From contig NZ_JAOQJK010000002.1 of NCBI RefSeq assembly GCF_025567045.1, positions 62,001 through 126,000 on the forward strand: DNA of 64,000 nt. Reading direction: 5' to 3'. Below the pieces are notes generated by a model. The model saw only the letters and a list, made by a program, of their open reading frames with translations, ran no database searches and had not been told where the DNA came from. This DNA comes from Barnesiella propionica. Its GTDB lineage: Bacteria > Bacteroidota > Bacteroidia > Bacteroidales > Barnesiellaceae. This document shows, piece after piece, positions 44,710 to 54,697 of the stretch (the stretch's first letter is position 1; the number at the start of each line of letters is the position of its first letter). A program made the position numbers and the translations under genes.

Positions 44710-45723
44710 TCAATTAAGAAAGTAGGGGAGAAATGTCTTCGAAAAACGGAAAACAGGTGTTTTCTGTATTTGAAATCTATCCAAAAAATAAGAAGTGTGA
44801 GGGTATTTGTAGTGTTGAGTTCGATTGTTGTGTTTTTTTTGTTTACCATTATATCTGCGGGTGCAAAAGAGACTCGTATTATTCCTGTTTTGCCGCAACA
44901 TAGTCTTGCAAAAAAAATTCTACAACCCGATTCTTTAATTATGCAACGTAAGAAAGCCTGGGAGATAGAAGCTGGTATGCTTGCGTGTAAGGGCGATTAT
45001 GCCGGTGCATATGAGAAGTCCTGTCTTATCGCAGCCTTATCCGATTCTCTGGCTTCACGGGATATTCATTTGTCTTCTATTGCTATAGATAAAGCTTTTA
45101 GAAATTGGGAAAAGCAGCAGGAAATTATCCGGCAAAAGCAGGAGTTGAAATATTGGAATGTATTGACCTATCTGTTATTGTTTCCTTTATGTGCGTTTAT
45201 ATTTATGATAGTGAAGCAATGGTATAACTACCGTACGATTCAGCAAGTGAATCTGAATCTGATAGAACATGTCAATATGCAAAGAGAAGAACGTGACAGA
45301 TTATTTCGTTCGCGGGCAGAGTTACTCAAATTACAGGAACAGGGAGGGCGTGCGCAGCAGGCAGCGAATGAGTTACTCTTCATTAAGATAAATGAATATC
45401 TGGAGAAAAACGACCGTTTTCTGGAACGTGATATATCCAGGGAGATGCTGGCTACGACTTTAGGTACGAATCGTAATTATATAGGTGACGCGGTAAAGAG
45501 TGAAACCGGTATGACTTTTAATGATTATATCAATAATCTTCGTCTGGATTATGCCTGGCAATTATTAGGAAGAGAGCCATCTTTTCCGGTGAACATGGTG
45601 GCGGACGAATCAGGCTTTAATTCGGTCAGGACTTTTTACCGGCTTTTTAGGGAAAAATACGGGATGACACCTTCGGAATACCGGTATATCTTGTCAAAAC
45701 GGAAGAATACGGATTGTAAATAA
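44707..45723 (+). CDS. Membrane-anchored AraC-type regulator, first of a pair; start uncertain
   Basis: The protein has a first hydrophobic segment (VFVVLSSIVVFFLFTIISAG), a periplasmic stretch, a second membrane helix (VLTYLLLFPLCAFIFMIV), a coiled coil, and a C-terminal AraC double helix-turn-helix (ISREMLATTLGTNRNYIGDA, VADESGFNSVRTFYRLFREK, YGMTPSEYR). Candidate starts: TTG 44707 (in the -7 box), GTG 44797, or ATG 44733 if an A6 run (44783-44788) really has five As. It probably senses something outside the inner membrane and controls genes directly. It abuts the next gene with no gap. Confidence 0.8.
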   Translation: MSIKKVGEKCLRKTENRCFLYLKSIQKIRSVRVFVVLSSIVVFFLFTIISAGAKETRIIPVLPQHSLAKKILQPDSLIMQRKKAWEIEAGMLACKGDYAGAYEKSCLIAALSDSLASRDIHLSSIAIDKAFRNWEKQQEIIRQKQELKYWNVLTYLLLFPLCAFIFMIVKQWYNYRTIQQVNLNLIEHVNMQREERDRLFRSRAELLKLQEQGGRAQQAANELLFIKINEYLEKNDRFLERDISREMLATTLGTNRNYIGDAVKSETGMTFNDYINNLRLDYAWQLLGREPSFPVNMVADESGFNSVRTFYRLFREKYGMTPSEYRYILSKRKNTDCK

Positions 45724-47526
45724 ATGATTATGGTTATGGAACGATTAGAAAATGAGATAAAGTGCCTAAAACGGTTTATCCTGCTATTGTTCCTGCTTTC
45801 CTGCACTGTTTCCGGTTCTTTTGCAGGAGAGAATTTAAGACAGCTTCTTGATCTGGTGTATGATCTGTCTGCAGAATCGGACGATGCATACCGGTTGTTG
45901 GATAGCGTGAAGCTTCTTTCGAAAAAAGATAATTATAAAAATATCCATTGGCTGGAACTGGAATATGCAAATGCCTATGTCGATTCCAGACGACAAAGAA
46001 CCCGGGAATCCATACAGAAGCTTGAAAAGCTTTTTCATAATGATTCTGTCCAGAGTAATCCGGATTGGTATATGAAGGTAACGGGATTATTGGCAAATGA
46101 ATATTATATGCTGAACCTGGTCGGTAAATCCATGAAGTATTCTCTTTTGAATATGAAAAAAGCGCAAGCGGTGAATGATTTAGGGATGTGTGCCAATGCT
46201 TATATGCAGCAATATATGTTACATCGTTTAACGGGAAATATGCGTGAAGCCGAATCATTGATTAATAAAGCGTTGCCATTGTTTGAAAATATGTCTGATT
46301 CCGAACGTAATTCTTATATGGTGTCCGGTCTTAAGTTACAGGCATATTTTTATATGTGTGACAAACAGTTCGATAAAGTAGACGAGATAAGCCGGAAACT
46401 TTTGAAACTTATAAGTGCGCTTAAACCTTCGGAATGTTATGGAACAGAACTTGACACTCAGGAACATTTTGATGCCCGTCTGCTGGAAGCTTATCTTATC
46501 CGGGCTATAGCGTTGAAAAAAAACGGAAAATTCAAATTGGCTGAAAAACATTATCGTCTGGCTATAGAAATAGAGCAAAGACGTTCCGGAAGGCTAAGTG
46601 CAGAAATAAGCTGGTTAATGTTATATTATCTTATATCGGGCAATCGTTGGGATGAATCACTGACCTTGGCACATAGATTCGAATCGTCCATTATGGATAT
46701 TGATTCTATAAACATTAATAATATTTTTATTAAAAGGGAGTTATGCAAAATATACTCTGGATTTGAAGATTATGAGACGGCTTACAAGATGCAAGTCATT
46801 TATAATAATTTAACCGACAGTCTATTAGCCAGAGAAAATTATGGCCGTATGATGGAAGTCCTTTCTATATATAAGTCTATAGAAAATGACCATGATATTT
46901 ATGCTCAGAGAGTGAAAATAGTCCGTCAGCGTATTTCGTTCAGTATGCTGTTACTTTTTGTGTTTTTGATGCTCGGTATATGGGTACAGCAAAAAACTAA
47001 TAGTCGGTTATTAATAAGAAAGAACAAAGTTCTGGAATCGAAAATAAATGAATTCAGAAAAGATTACCAGGTTCATAACCGGATTAAAGAAAAAACTTTA
47101 TTGTTGAAGAAACAGGCAGATTCTTTCGTACGTGGAACCGGTCATTTGCTACAAAAGCCGGAATTATACGGCAAAAATAAATCTGCCGATCTTTTAGCAA
47201 TTTATCAGTCGCTGGAAAAATATATGAAACAATCATTTCGGAATCCCGGTCTTACACGGGATGTTGCGGCGCAACATCTGGGCACGAATCGTACATATAT
47301 CAGTGAAGCATTGAACCGATGTACCGGACTTACTTTTAATAATTATCTTATATCCCTAAGACTTGATTATGCATGTGTGTTGTTAGCCGATCCTCATAAG
47401 TATACGATAGAAGCCATATCAACCGAATGCGGGTTTAAAACGACCCGGACCTTTTATCGTTTATTCCGGGAGAAATTCGGATTCAGCCCTTCTCAATATC
47501 GTTCTACTATAAAGAATAGAGAATAG
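45724..47526 (+). CDS. TPR-like, membrane-anchored AraC-type regulator, second of a pair
   Basis: A 600-aa protein. An N-terminal signal or anchor (FILLLFLLSCTVSGSFAG) leads to a periplasmic helical-repeat region of TPR type (residues about 40-390), a membrane helix near 402-420 (ISFSMLLLFVFLMLGIWV), a coiled coil and a C-terminal AraC HTH (DVAAQHLGTNRTYISEALNR, STECGFKTTRTFYRLFREKF, GFSPSQYRS). The start codon follows the previous stop directly (TAAATG). The HTH ends of the two proteins are closely alike, implying duplication. Targets are unknown. Confidence 0.88.
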   Translation: MIMVMERLENEIKCLKRFILLLFLLSCTVSGSFAGENLRQLLDLVYDLSAESDDAYRLLDSVKLLSKKDNYKNIHWLELEYANAYVDSRRQRTRESIQKLEKLFHNDSVQSNPDWYMKVTGLLANEYYMLNLVGKSMKYSLLNMKKAQAVNDLGMCANAYMQQYMLHRLTGNMREAESLINKALPLFENMSDSERNSYMVSGLKLQAYFYMCDKQFDKVDEISRKLLKLISALKPSECYGTELDTQEHFDARLLEAYLIRAIALKKNGKFKLAEKHYRLAIEIEQRRSGRLSAEISWLMLYYLISGNRWDESLTLAHRFESSIMDIDSININNIFIKRELCKIYSGFEDYETAYKMQVIYNNLTDSLLARENYGRMMEVLSIYKSIENDHDIYAQRVKIVRQRISFSMLLLFVFLMLGIWVQQKTNSRLLIRKNKVLESKINEFRKDYQVHNRIKEKTLLLKKQADSFVRGTGHLLQKPELYGKNKSADLLAIYQSLEKYMKQSFRNPGLTRDVAAQHLGTNRTYISEALNRCTGLTFNNYLISLRLDYACVLLADPHKYTIEAISTECGFKTTRTFYRLFREKFGFSPSQYRSTIKNRE

Positions 47527-47566
47527 TTTGCGTTTACGGTTTTTAGGTATCTGAATGGTTTGAAAT

Positions 47567-47839
47567 TTAAAAATAACTTCTGATGACAGCAAGTACGAAC
47601 CTGTAGAAAGCCCAGTAAAGAATAGCCAGAAAAAGTAGAGAAACAAACCAGGAAGCCCATTCCGGCATACCGAATCCGAATGACATCATGAAGGTCATGC
47701 TATTTACCGTCTCAGCCGGGTTCAGGCTGGATAATTGTCCCCAGGCTCCCTCTCCGCCCGCCGTTGCATTAAATATATAAAGTACTGCCCACATAAGTAA
47801 TGCAGCTATGATACCGGATAAAATATTGTCTTTTTTCAT
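47567..47839 (-). CDS. Small two-helix membrane protein, hypothetical
   Basis: A 90-aa protein starting MKKDNILSGIIAALLMWAVL, with one helix at the N-terminus, a Gly/Ala-rich linker (ATAGGEGAWGQLSSLNP), and a second membrane segment (ASWFVSLLFLAILYWAFYRF). An upstream Met at 47872 is less likely since the helix begins right after MKKDN. No family is recognised. It is convergent with the AraC pair and divergent from nadE. Confidence 0.6.
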   Translation of the reverse strand: MKKDNILSGIIAALLMWAVLYIFNATAGGEGAWGQLSSLNPAETVNSMTFMMSFGFGMPEWASWFVSLLFLAILYWAFYRFVLAVIRSYF

Positions 47840-47918
47840 TATTCGAGAATTTATCGATTGTTTGTTTTTCAAAAATAATATATATCTGCCGAAATATAGA
47901 GAATAGGACTAATTTTTT

Positions 47919-47926
47919 TACATTTG
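47919..47926 (+). promoter_or_regulatory. -7 promoter box of nadE
   Basis: TACATTTG matches the -7 box exactly and lies 28 bp before the nadE ATG. A -33 box is not evident. Confidence 0.4.
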
Positions 47927-47953
47927 TGGTATAATTACATGTAAAAGCAAGCA

Positions 47954-49888
47954 ATGATGAACCATGGATTTTTTAAAGTAGCGGCTGCCGTTCCCCACGT
48001 TACTGTAGCTGATTGTCGCGAAAATGCCGGGCATATTATAAAACAGATAAAAGAAGCTGCATATGATGGGGTACAGCTGATTGCTTTCCCCGAATTGTCG
48101 CTGACTTCGTATACGTGCGGAGATCTTTTCGGTCAAAGGCTTTTGCTGGAAGATGCGGAACAGGAAATGAAGAGGATTCTGGATGAGACATCTTTTAGTG
48201 ATATTCTATGTGTGGCAGGCATGCCGGTTGCAATGGGCGATAAGATGTATAATTGTGCCGTCGTGTTCCAATCCGGACACGTTCTTGGCGTTGTCCCTAA
48301 GACCTTCTTACCCAATTATAAAGAGTTTTATGAAAAACGCTGGTTTACTTCTGCTTCAGATGTATGTGAGGATAATATCGTTCTATGCGGTGAATCGGTT
48401 CCCTTTGGTTCTCATCTTCTTTTTCATAGCGGTAATGCCGTCGTAGGAGTTGAATTGTGTGAGGATCTTTGGGTTCCTATACCTCCCAGTTCAGTGCATG
48501 CTTTACATGGGGCCGATATCATTGTAAATCTCTCAGCCAGCAATGAAGTGATAGGAAAACATAATTATTTATTGTCGCTTATCCGTCAGCAGTCCGCTCG
48601 TTGTATGTCTGCGTATATTTATGCTTCCGCCGGATTTGGGGAGTCGACTACCGACCAGGTGTTTGCCGGTAATGCTGTTATTGCCGAGAATGGAACGATT
48701 CTGGCCGATAGCGGGCGGTTCTCTTTTGAACCACGTATGGCTGTTACAGAGATCGATCTCGAACGTTTATTGACGGAACGGCGTGTGACCGGGAGCTTTA
48801 GCGAAGGAAGAAATATATATTTTGCGGAATATAGGAAGATCCCTTTCCTTTATCCTGCCAGAGAAGATATAAAGCTTACCCGGGAGATACATCCTTTGCC
48901 TTTTGTTCCTTCTTTATCCGGGGAACTTAATGATCGTTGTGAGGAAATTTTGCAAATACAAATATCCGGGTTGGCAAAGCGTTTGCTTCATACTCGTGCG
49001 CAAACGGCTGTAATAGGTATTTCCGGTGGACTTGATTCAACTCTTGCTTTATTGGTTTGTGTAAAAGCATTTGATAAGCTTGCTTTACCTCGTGAGAGGA
49101 TTATAGGAATAACTATGCCGGGATTTGGGACTACGGACCGGACTTATTATAATGCACTCGGACTAATGCATTCTTTGGGAGTAGAAGTAAGGGAAATATC
49201 TATCCGGGAATCTTGTGAGCAACATTTCGAAGATATAGGACACGATGTACAGGTTCATGATATCACTTACGAGAACTCACAGGCAAGAGAGAGGACACAG
49301 ATATTAATGGATGTAGCCAATCAAACAGGGGGACTTGTCATAGGTACGGGCGATCTTTCTGAATTGGCATTGGGGTGGGCAACCTATAATGGGGATCATA
49401 TGTCTATGTATGGTGTTAATTCGGGTATTCCCAAAACGCTGGTCAGGTATCTTGTCGAGTGGATTGCAGATAATGGTCTGGAAAAAGAATCGCGCGAAAT
49501 ATTATTGGATGTAGTTAATACGCCTATCAGTCCCGAACTTATTCCGGCAGACGAGAAAGGGAATATATGCCAGAAAACCGAAGATATCGTAGGGCCTTAT
49601 GAATTGCATGATTTTTTCTTATATTATATGGTAAGGTACGGGTTTCGTCCGGCTAAAATATATTATCTGGCAAATGCGGCTTTTGAAGGAAGATATCCCC
49701 TTGCGACTATAAAGAAATGGATGGTCGTTTTCTATCGTCGTTTCTTTAACCAGCAGTTTAAACGTTCATGTCTCCCTGATGGTCCTAAAGTGGGTTCGGT
49801 GAGTTTATCTCCCCGTGGGGACTGGCGGATGCCGAGCGATGCATCTTCTGCTATGTGGATTAAAGAATGTGAGTCCTTGCCTGAATAA
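47954..49888 (+). CDS. nadE: Glutamine-dependent NAD+ synthetase
   Basis: A 644-aa two-domain enzyme making NAD+ from deamido-NAD+ with glutamine as nitrogen donor. The N-terminal nitrilase-like glutaminase shows the catalytic Glu ([12 protein letters not shown]), Lys ([18 protein letters not shown]) and Cys ([12 protein letters not shown]). The C-terminal synthetase domain begins near residue 335 with the P-loop [11 protein letters not shown], then [20 protein letters not shown]. Length is standard for the fused form. A strong terminator follows. Confidence 0.97.
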   Translation: MMNHGFFKVAAAVPHVTVADCRENAGHIIKQIKEAAYDGVQLIAFPELSLTSYTCGDLFGQRLLLEDAEQEMKRILDETSFSDILCVAGMPVAMGDKMYNCAVVFQSGHVLGVVPKTFLPNYKEFYEKRWFTSASDVCEDNIVLCGESVPFGSHLLFHSGNAVVGVELCEDLWVPIPPSSVHALHGADIIVNLSASNEVIGKHNYLLSLIRQQSARCMSAYIYASAGFGESTTDQVFAGNAVIAENGTILADSGRFSFEPRMAVTEIDLERLLTERRVTGSFSEGRNIYFAEYRKIPFLYPAREDIKLTREIHPLPFVPSLSGELNDRCEEILQIQISGLAKRLLHTRAQTAVIGISGGLDSTLALLVCVKAFDKLALPRERIIGITMPGFGTTDRTYYNALGLMHSLGVEVREISIRESCEQHFEDIGHDVQVHDITYENSQARERTQILMDVANQTGGLVIGTGDLSELALGWATYNGDHMSMYGVNSGIPKTLVRYLVEWIADNGLEKESREILLDVVNTPISPELIPADEKGNICQKTEDIVGPYELHDFFLYYMVRYGFRPAKIYYLANAAFEGRYPLATIKKWMVVFYRRFFNQQFKRSCLPDGPKVGSVSLSPRGDWRMPSDASSAMWIKECESLPE

Positions 49889-49918
49889 TAAAAATAAATA
49901 AAAGTATAATATATGTGG

Positions 49919-49949
49919 CGGAAACCGGTTTAAACCGGTTTCCGTTTTT
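49919..49949 (+). terminator. Strong terminator after nadE
   Basis: A perfect 26-bp palindrome (CGGAAACCGGTTT and its complement, 49919-49944) followed by TTTTT. It also lies 39 bp beyond the minus-strand tamB stop, so it may serve both genes. Confidence 0.85.
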
Positions 49950-49987
49950 GTATACCGGAATATCAAAGAAGCGGATGTAAAGTGTGG

Positions 49988-52900
49988 CTATTTACTTTCC
50001 GTATTTTTAATTTTTATATCTTTTCTTCTTGTACTCGGTATGGAGTCTAACCGATTTACCTGAACAGAATCCGTAACCAGTTTCAGGTCAGGTATGAGCT
50101 TATTTTTCTTTTTTCCCCAGGGAATAAGGTCTCCGAATACACGGTTGAAATCTCTCTTGAATAAAATACCGACCCCCTGAGTGGTTAGGGCCGATTTTAT
50201 ATAATAATTCCGGTCATTGTAGTGGTTATAAGCTTTTAAACGTAAATTACCGCTCTTGGTAAGTAAATATTCCAGATCGAAATCGCCAATAAATGTATTG
50301 TTGTTCATTGTATTGTCCCGGTAGCCGAAATTCCCGTTAAAAATAAGACGGTTATTTAATAGCTGGCTGGATAATGCCAATTCTACCTCCATGTCCGAGA
50401 AGTCTCCTTTTTCGCTTCTGAAGTTCGGAGCGATACTCCAGTTGTCGCTTAATTGCCCTAAGATATTCGTCAATTGGGAGGATAAAGTAGAAGATGCCAC
50501 CGATGCAAGTTCATTATTCCGGTTTTGTCCTGTATTCATATAATCGGGCGTATAGAATCTGTTCAGTGCCAATAAATAAATTATTTGCCTGTTCATCATG
50601 TCATCCGTATTGATGATGCTTTTCACCTTTCGGTCTATATCTTGTGTCAGTGTAGGGAATTCTATATCGAAACTCAGGTCGGGATGCTGGATATCCCCTC
50701 TAACGTTCAGTACAGTATATACCGGAACTGTGGTACGGGTTAGATCTTTGTCGTTTACGAATGTTTCGTCCAGGTCCAGTAAGTTTGCAGTCAGAGAATA
50801 TATGGCGCTAATATCCAGCATGGCCGCCATAGGATTACCGTGGAATGCAATGCTGCTTCCCTGGCGGATGGAAAAATCCCTCATGATGATATCCTGCAGA
50901 CTGAAATTGTAGTTCCCTTTTTCGAGCGTATAGGTACCGTATATGTTTATATCTTCGGAAGAAGAGTTGTATTCCAGACGCATAGCTCCGTTTCCGGTTG
51001 CTTTTATCATATCGCCAGAAGAGGGATCCATGACAAGATTGACTGCCGTATTGTTGCCGGCATCCACCTGAAGGTTGAGATATAGCACGTTTTCGGTTTG
51101 CCTTTCCTGTAGCATGCGGGCGTTGTTCGTTGTCACCGTGCTATCTTCCAGCGAACTCTGAATATGTTGTTGTCTCCTCTTGTCGGTAAAAGTAATGAAT
51201 GTATAATCCCCGGCTGCTTCGGTATTGGAAAGTACAAACGTGAATTTAGAATCTCCGGCCGTACTCATATTTACATCTATATCGGTGCGGGCCGGATTTC
51301 CTTTAATGGAAGCTGAGCCGGTTCCGAATATTGTACCGTAATAGGTAGGACTTTGTAATTCTGTTACATTGTATGACAGGAAATTACGGGCATCTGTAAT
51401 AGATATGTCGAATGTAAGGTCTTTAAAATAATGATGCCGGAGCAATCCGCCCGCTTTTGCCGTATGTCCGAATTTATCATGAACAGTAACATTATTGAAC
51501 GATACGCTGCTGGGGGTAAGGTGAACGCTGTCGGAAAGAGTATAAGCCGTGTTGAGATATTCTATACCGAATTTCAGGTTTTCGGCGTAGGCATCTCCGG
51601 CTACTGTAAGCTCCTTGAAATTCCCGTAAAAATCTATATGTCCAGAAGCAGTTCCTGATATATTTTTCATGATTTTCGATATGAACGGCTGTAAGAATGA
51701 GATATTGAGTTTTTGCGCGTCGAAAGAAAGAGATAGGGAATCTTTCGTGGGGAAAATATAACCGTCTATCCTCGTCTTGTATCCTTCTGCCTGATCGATA
51801 TGTCCCTGCATGAGGATACCTTTATTGTCATTGTTCCACATACTGTGGAGATTCAAGTCGCCGAATATAGCATAATTATAGGAGAAGTTTTTTACAAAAA
51901 GACGATCGGTATTGAGTTGAGGAGCACCGCTGAACAAGGATGAAGCAGTAAAATCGCCAGTAGCACGGCCTCCGAATGTTACATTATTGATATTCAATGT
52001 TTCAAAAACATAATCAAGGTTGACATCATTCAGCCGGAGTACTATCATATCTTCGGGGTTTGGGGATGCCGCACCGTTGACACGAATATGCTGGGATTCA
52101 TGGGCTATTTCAAAATTATTGACCGATATCTGTTTGTCACGTATTGAAATGTCTGCCGGATGCATTTGCCATATAGTATCATTGAAAATGATTTGAGACG
52201 GATTTATTTTCACTTCTGCCTGTAAGGATTTATCTTTATCCGGTCTAAAGATATGTGTGGACGTGTTTATTTCTCCGCAATATGTTTTTGCCATATCATT
52301 ATTCCAGTTTATGATAAGATCTACGTTATCTTGTAAGGCTGAGCTCCGCAGGTTCCAGTTTGTATGTGAATTGAGTTTTTTATTGAACATGCTTACTTCT
52401 GCCAACAGGGATATTTTCCCGTTACTTTTATTCAAAGTAACAGTTATGTCTTCCAGTTGCTTTTTTTTATGCCATAAATAAGGCGCACTGAAAGAGAGGT
52501 TTATTCGGTCTGAGGGATCGCTCAGACTGCCTTGTAATATAGCCCGATCCGTAAGAGTGACAGGTAAATTAAATATCCGGGCCATTTCAATATTGGGCTC
52601 GAATGTGAAATAGTAAGAAAAATCGTTTTCATTGTCATATTCGTTTTGTTTCGGTAATTCCGGTAATAAAGAAGGAAGTGCCGAAGAAAGCAACTTATAT
52701 GCCGATTGCTTTAATGTGCTGAAACGATATTTTCCGGTGATGGACCCGTTTATATAGTCCGAAGTTATGGCGATGGATTGAGGATAAGTCTGGTTATGTG
52801 CTTCTATGGTAAATTGGGCTATTTTAAAATCTTCTTTGCCATTAGAGAACTTTACGCTGTCCAGTTTAATGGTTCCATTCGAATTATCCAGATTATTACC

Positions 52901-54571
52901 TGTGAAATTGGCATCGGTGGCGAACGATAGTTCGTAACCGGGATATTGCTTGGTAAGATGTAGTTTATGCAGATTAATTTTGCTTCCCCGGATAGTCAGG
53001 TCGAATTCCGGTTTTATTTTGTTTATGTCGGCTAATCCTTCTATCCGTAATTTACCGTTAGGATCTTCTATATTTATGAAGCCTTCATATCTGTTGTCCC
53101 CGAAAATGCCGTTGATCTCGATATTTTCATACGGATAATCGTTATAATCCACACGATTTATAATTCCGTTTATAGAACCTTCGGGTGCTTTTTTCCCTGT
53201 CTTTTTTGCATCCAGTTGAATAGACAAGCTTACTTTACCATAAGGATTTTTTTGTCCGAATAAGTTATAAAGGTCAAATTCTTTGGTTTCTACAATGCCT
53301 GTGCATATATGTGTATTTCGCGCCGTGTCGTTGCGGAGAGTGAGATCGGAATGTACGCTCCCACAGTCTGAGGATAATATGCCGCAGGCCGATAAATCAC
53401 TTAAATATCCCGATAAATCTCCATTGAAATGGATATTTCCCAAGCGGCTGAGTACAGGAATAAAGGAAGCGTCTTTTTGGTTCAGGTTTTCTATTAATAA
53501 CCTGGTACCTTCTGCCGTAGCGTTCAGCTCTATAGGTTTGCATTCCAGTCTTGTTCTTTTTTTGTCGGTAATATAGTTCAGGTTCATATCTCCGGTTACA
53601 GATACGTTTCCCTGACTCGTTTGTAATTTTATTTGTTTTATTTTCATTTGGTTGATGCTTCCGGACAGGTCGACGGAAAAAGAAACAGGAGAAGTGAAAT
53701 AAGATAATGCCGGGACAAAAGGCGATGCGTCCTGTAGTACTAATTTTGAATTATCCAGTTTGAAATGTATTTGTGCGCTATCGCAGAATTGTTGCAAAGA
53801 GTCCACGTGGGACATGTTTATTGTAGCGGCAGTTGAGGAAATTTGACTTTTGTTCAGGTGGATGAGTAGATTGTTTAACGTCGCTTCTTGTGTGTTCGTG
53901 ATAAAACGGAAACTCATTCGTTTTAATGCGAATCCCGATTTTTCTTCAAAACTCAACCGTTTAACGAACATGTTGATAGAATCTCGTGTAAATGCTTTAA
54001 GTGAAATGGTCGACAGGAGATTATGCACTTCTATGTGATTCTTGTCAAATAGTCCAGGAGCTTTCCCGGACTCGGACAATACGTCGTATTGTATCCTTCC
54101 TCTTCGAATAAGGGCCGAATTAATACGTAGGTCTATGTTGTTTTTTTGCTTCGGTTTATCCTTCTTAAAAGCGTCGATAATGAACTGGAAATTCGGAACT
54201 GAGTCGGGGTGTGCTTTGGAAATGCGTGCGTCTACTCCGAATAACTGTATATTGTTAAATACCAGATGTTGATAAAATAGATCCGATATCTCGATTCCGG
54301 CTGCCAGTTTTTTTGCATATAATAATGTATCACCTTGCTGATCAGGAATCAAAACCCCGAATAGCTCGAGTTTATTGAAAGGTGATATATTTATTCTGTC
54401 GATTTGTACCGGAGTATGCAGGAGTGCTGTCAATTCTGTGACACCGGCCTTTTTTACTTTTTCCTGTATAGACGGAATAAGTAAAAGTGTATATATCCCC
54501 ACGTAGAGTATTACAAGGATGATCAGGGGGATTTTTATCAGATGTTTAAATATTGAAAATAATCTTCTCAT
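49988..54571 (-). CDS. tamB: TamB-like translocation and assembly module protein (DUF490)
   Basis: A 1527-aa periplasm-spanning protein. The N-terminal anchor is IPLIILVILYVGIYTLLLIP (about residues 13-32). The long beta-rich body follows (AsmA/TamB-like repeats), and the C-terminal DUF490 domain covers about residues 1090-1460 (IFGTGSASIKGNP, VNLVMDPSSGDMIKATGNGA, YNFSLQDIIMRDFSIRQGS). TamB bridges inner and outer membranes for outer-membrane protein assembly or lipid transport. It is divergent from tsaD, as often in Bacteroidetes. Without a TamA neighbour, this is a TamB family call. Confidence 0.92.
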   Translation of the reverse strand: MRRLFSIFKHLIKIPLIILVILYVGIYTLLLIPSIQEKVKKAGVTELTALLHTPVQIDRINISPFNKLELFGVLIPDQQGDTLLYAKKLAAGIEISDLFYQHLVFNNIQLFGVDARISKAHPDSVPNFQFIIDAFKKDKPKQKNNIDLRINSALIRRGRIQYDVLSESGKAPGLFDKNHIEVHNLLSTISLKAFTRDSINMFVKRLSFEEKSGFALKRMSFRFITNTQEATLNNLLIHLNKSQISSTAATINMSHVDSLQQFCDSAQIHFKLDNSKLVLQDASPFVPALSYFTSPVSFSVDLSGSINQMKIKQIKLQTSQGNVSVTGDMNLNYITDKKRTRLECKPIELNATAEGTRLLIENLNQKDASFIPVLSRLGNIHFNGDLSGYLSDLSACGILSSDCGSVHSDLTLRNDTARNTHICTGIVETKEFDLYNLFGQKNPYGKVSLSIQLDAKKTGKKAPEGSINGIINRVDYNDYPYENIEINGIFGDNRYEGFINIEDPNGKLRIEGLADINKIKPEFDLTIRGSKINLHKLHLTKQYPGYELSFATDANFTGNNLDNSNGTIKLDSVKFSNGKEDFKIAQFTIEAHNQTYPQSIAITSDYINGSITGKYRFSTLKQSAYKLLSSALPSLLPELPKQNEYDNENDFSYYFTFEPNIEMARIFNLPVTLTDRAILQGSLSDPSDRINLSFSAPYLWHKKKQLEDITVTLNKSNGKISLLAEVSMFNKKLNSHTNWNLRSSALQDNVDLIINWNNDMAKTYCGEINTSTHIFRPDKDKSLQAEVKINPSQIIFNDTIWQMHPADISIRDKQISVNNFEIAHESQHIRVNGAASPNPEDMIVLRLNDVNLDYVFETLNINNVTFGGRATGDFTASSLFSGAPQLNTDRLFVKNFSYNYAIFGDLNLHSMWNNDNKGILMQGHIDQAEGYKTRIDGYIFPTKDSLSLSFDAQKLNISFLQPFISKIMKNISGTASGHIDFYGNFKELTVAGDAYAENLKFGIEYLNTAYTLSDSVHLTPSSVSFNNVTVHDKFGHTAKAGGLLRHHYFKDLTFDISITDARNFLSYNVTELQSPTYYGTIFGTGSASIKGNPARTDIDVNMSTAGDSKFTFVLSNTEAAGDYTFITFTDKRRQQHIQSSLEDSTVTTNNARMLQERQTENVLYLNLQVDAGNNTAVNLVMDPSSGDMIKATGNGAMRLEYNSSSEDINIYGTYTLEKGNYNFSLQDIIMRDFSIRQGSSIAFHGNPMAAMLDISAIYSLTANLLDLDETFVNDKDLTRTTVPVYTVLNVRGDIQHPDLSFDIEFPTLTQDIDRKVKSIINTDDMMNRQIIYLLALNRFYTPDYMNTGQNRNNELASVASSTLSSQLTNILGQLSDNWSIAPNFRSEKGDFSDMEVELALSSQLLNNRLIFNGNFGYRDNTMNNNTFIGDFDLEYLLTKSGNLRLKAYNHYNDRNYYIKSALTTQGVGILFKRDFNRVFGDLIPWGKKKNKLIPDLKLVTDSVQVNRLDSIPSTRRKDIKIKNTESK

Positions 54572-54697
54572 AACTATAAGCAGACAAAAATATTACTTTT
54601 CATTGAATAAATCTCCATTTAATTGGTTTTTATTGTTTAATTTCGTCCCCGGTTTCATCACTGTTCAATGAAATGAGTAATTAACGACATTAGTTAT

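Noticed and set aside
44733..44907. Separate small gene beginning at ATG 44733.
   Set aside because: Its frame has no coding character after the A6 run and overlaps the regulator; better explained as the regulator's displaced start.
49988..54571. Several antisense open frames of 60-105 codons inside tamB.
   Set aside because: They are shadows of a strongly coding strand, without promoters or domains.
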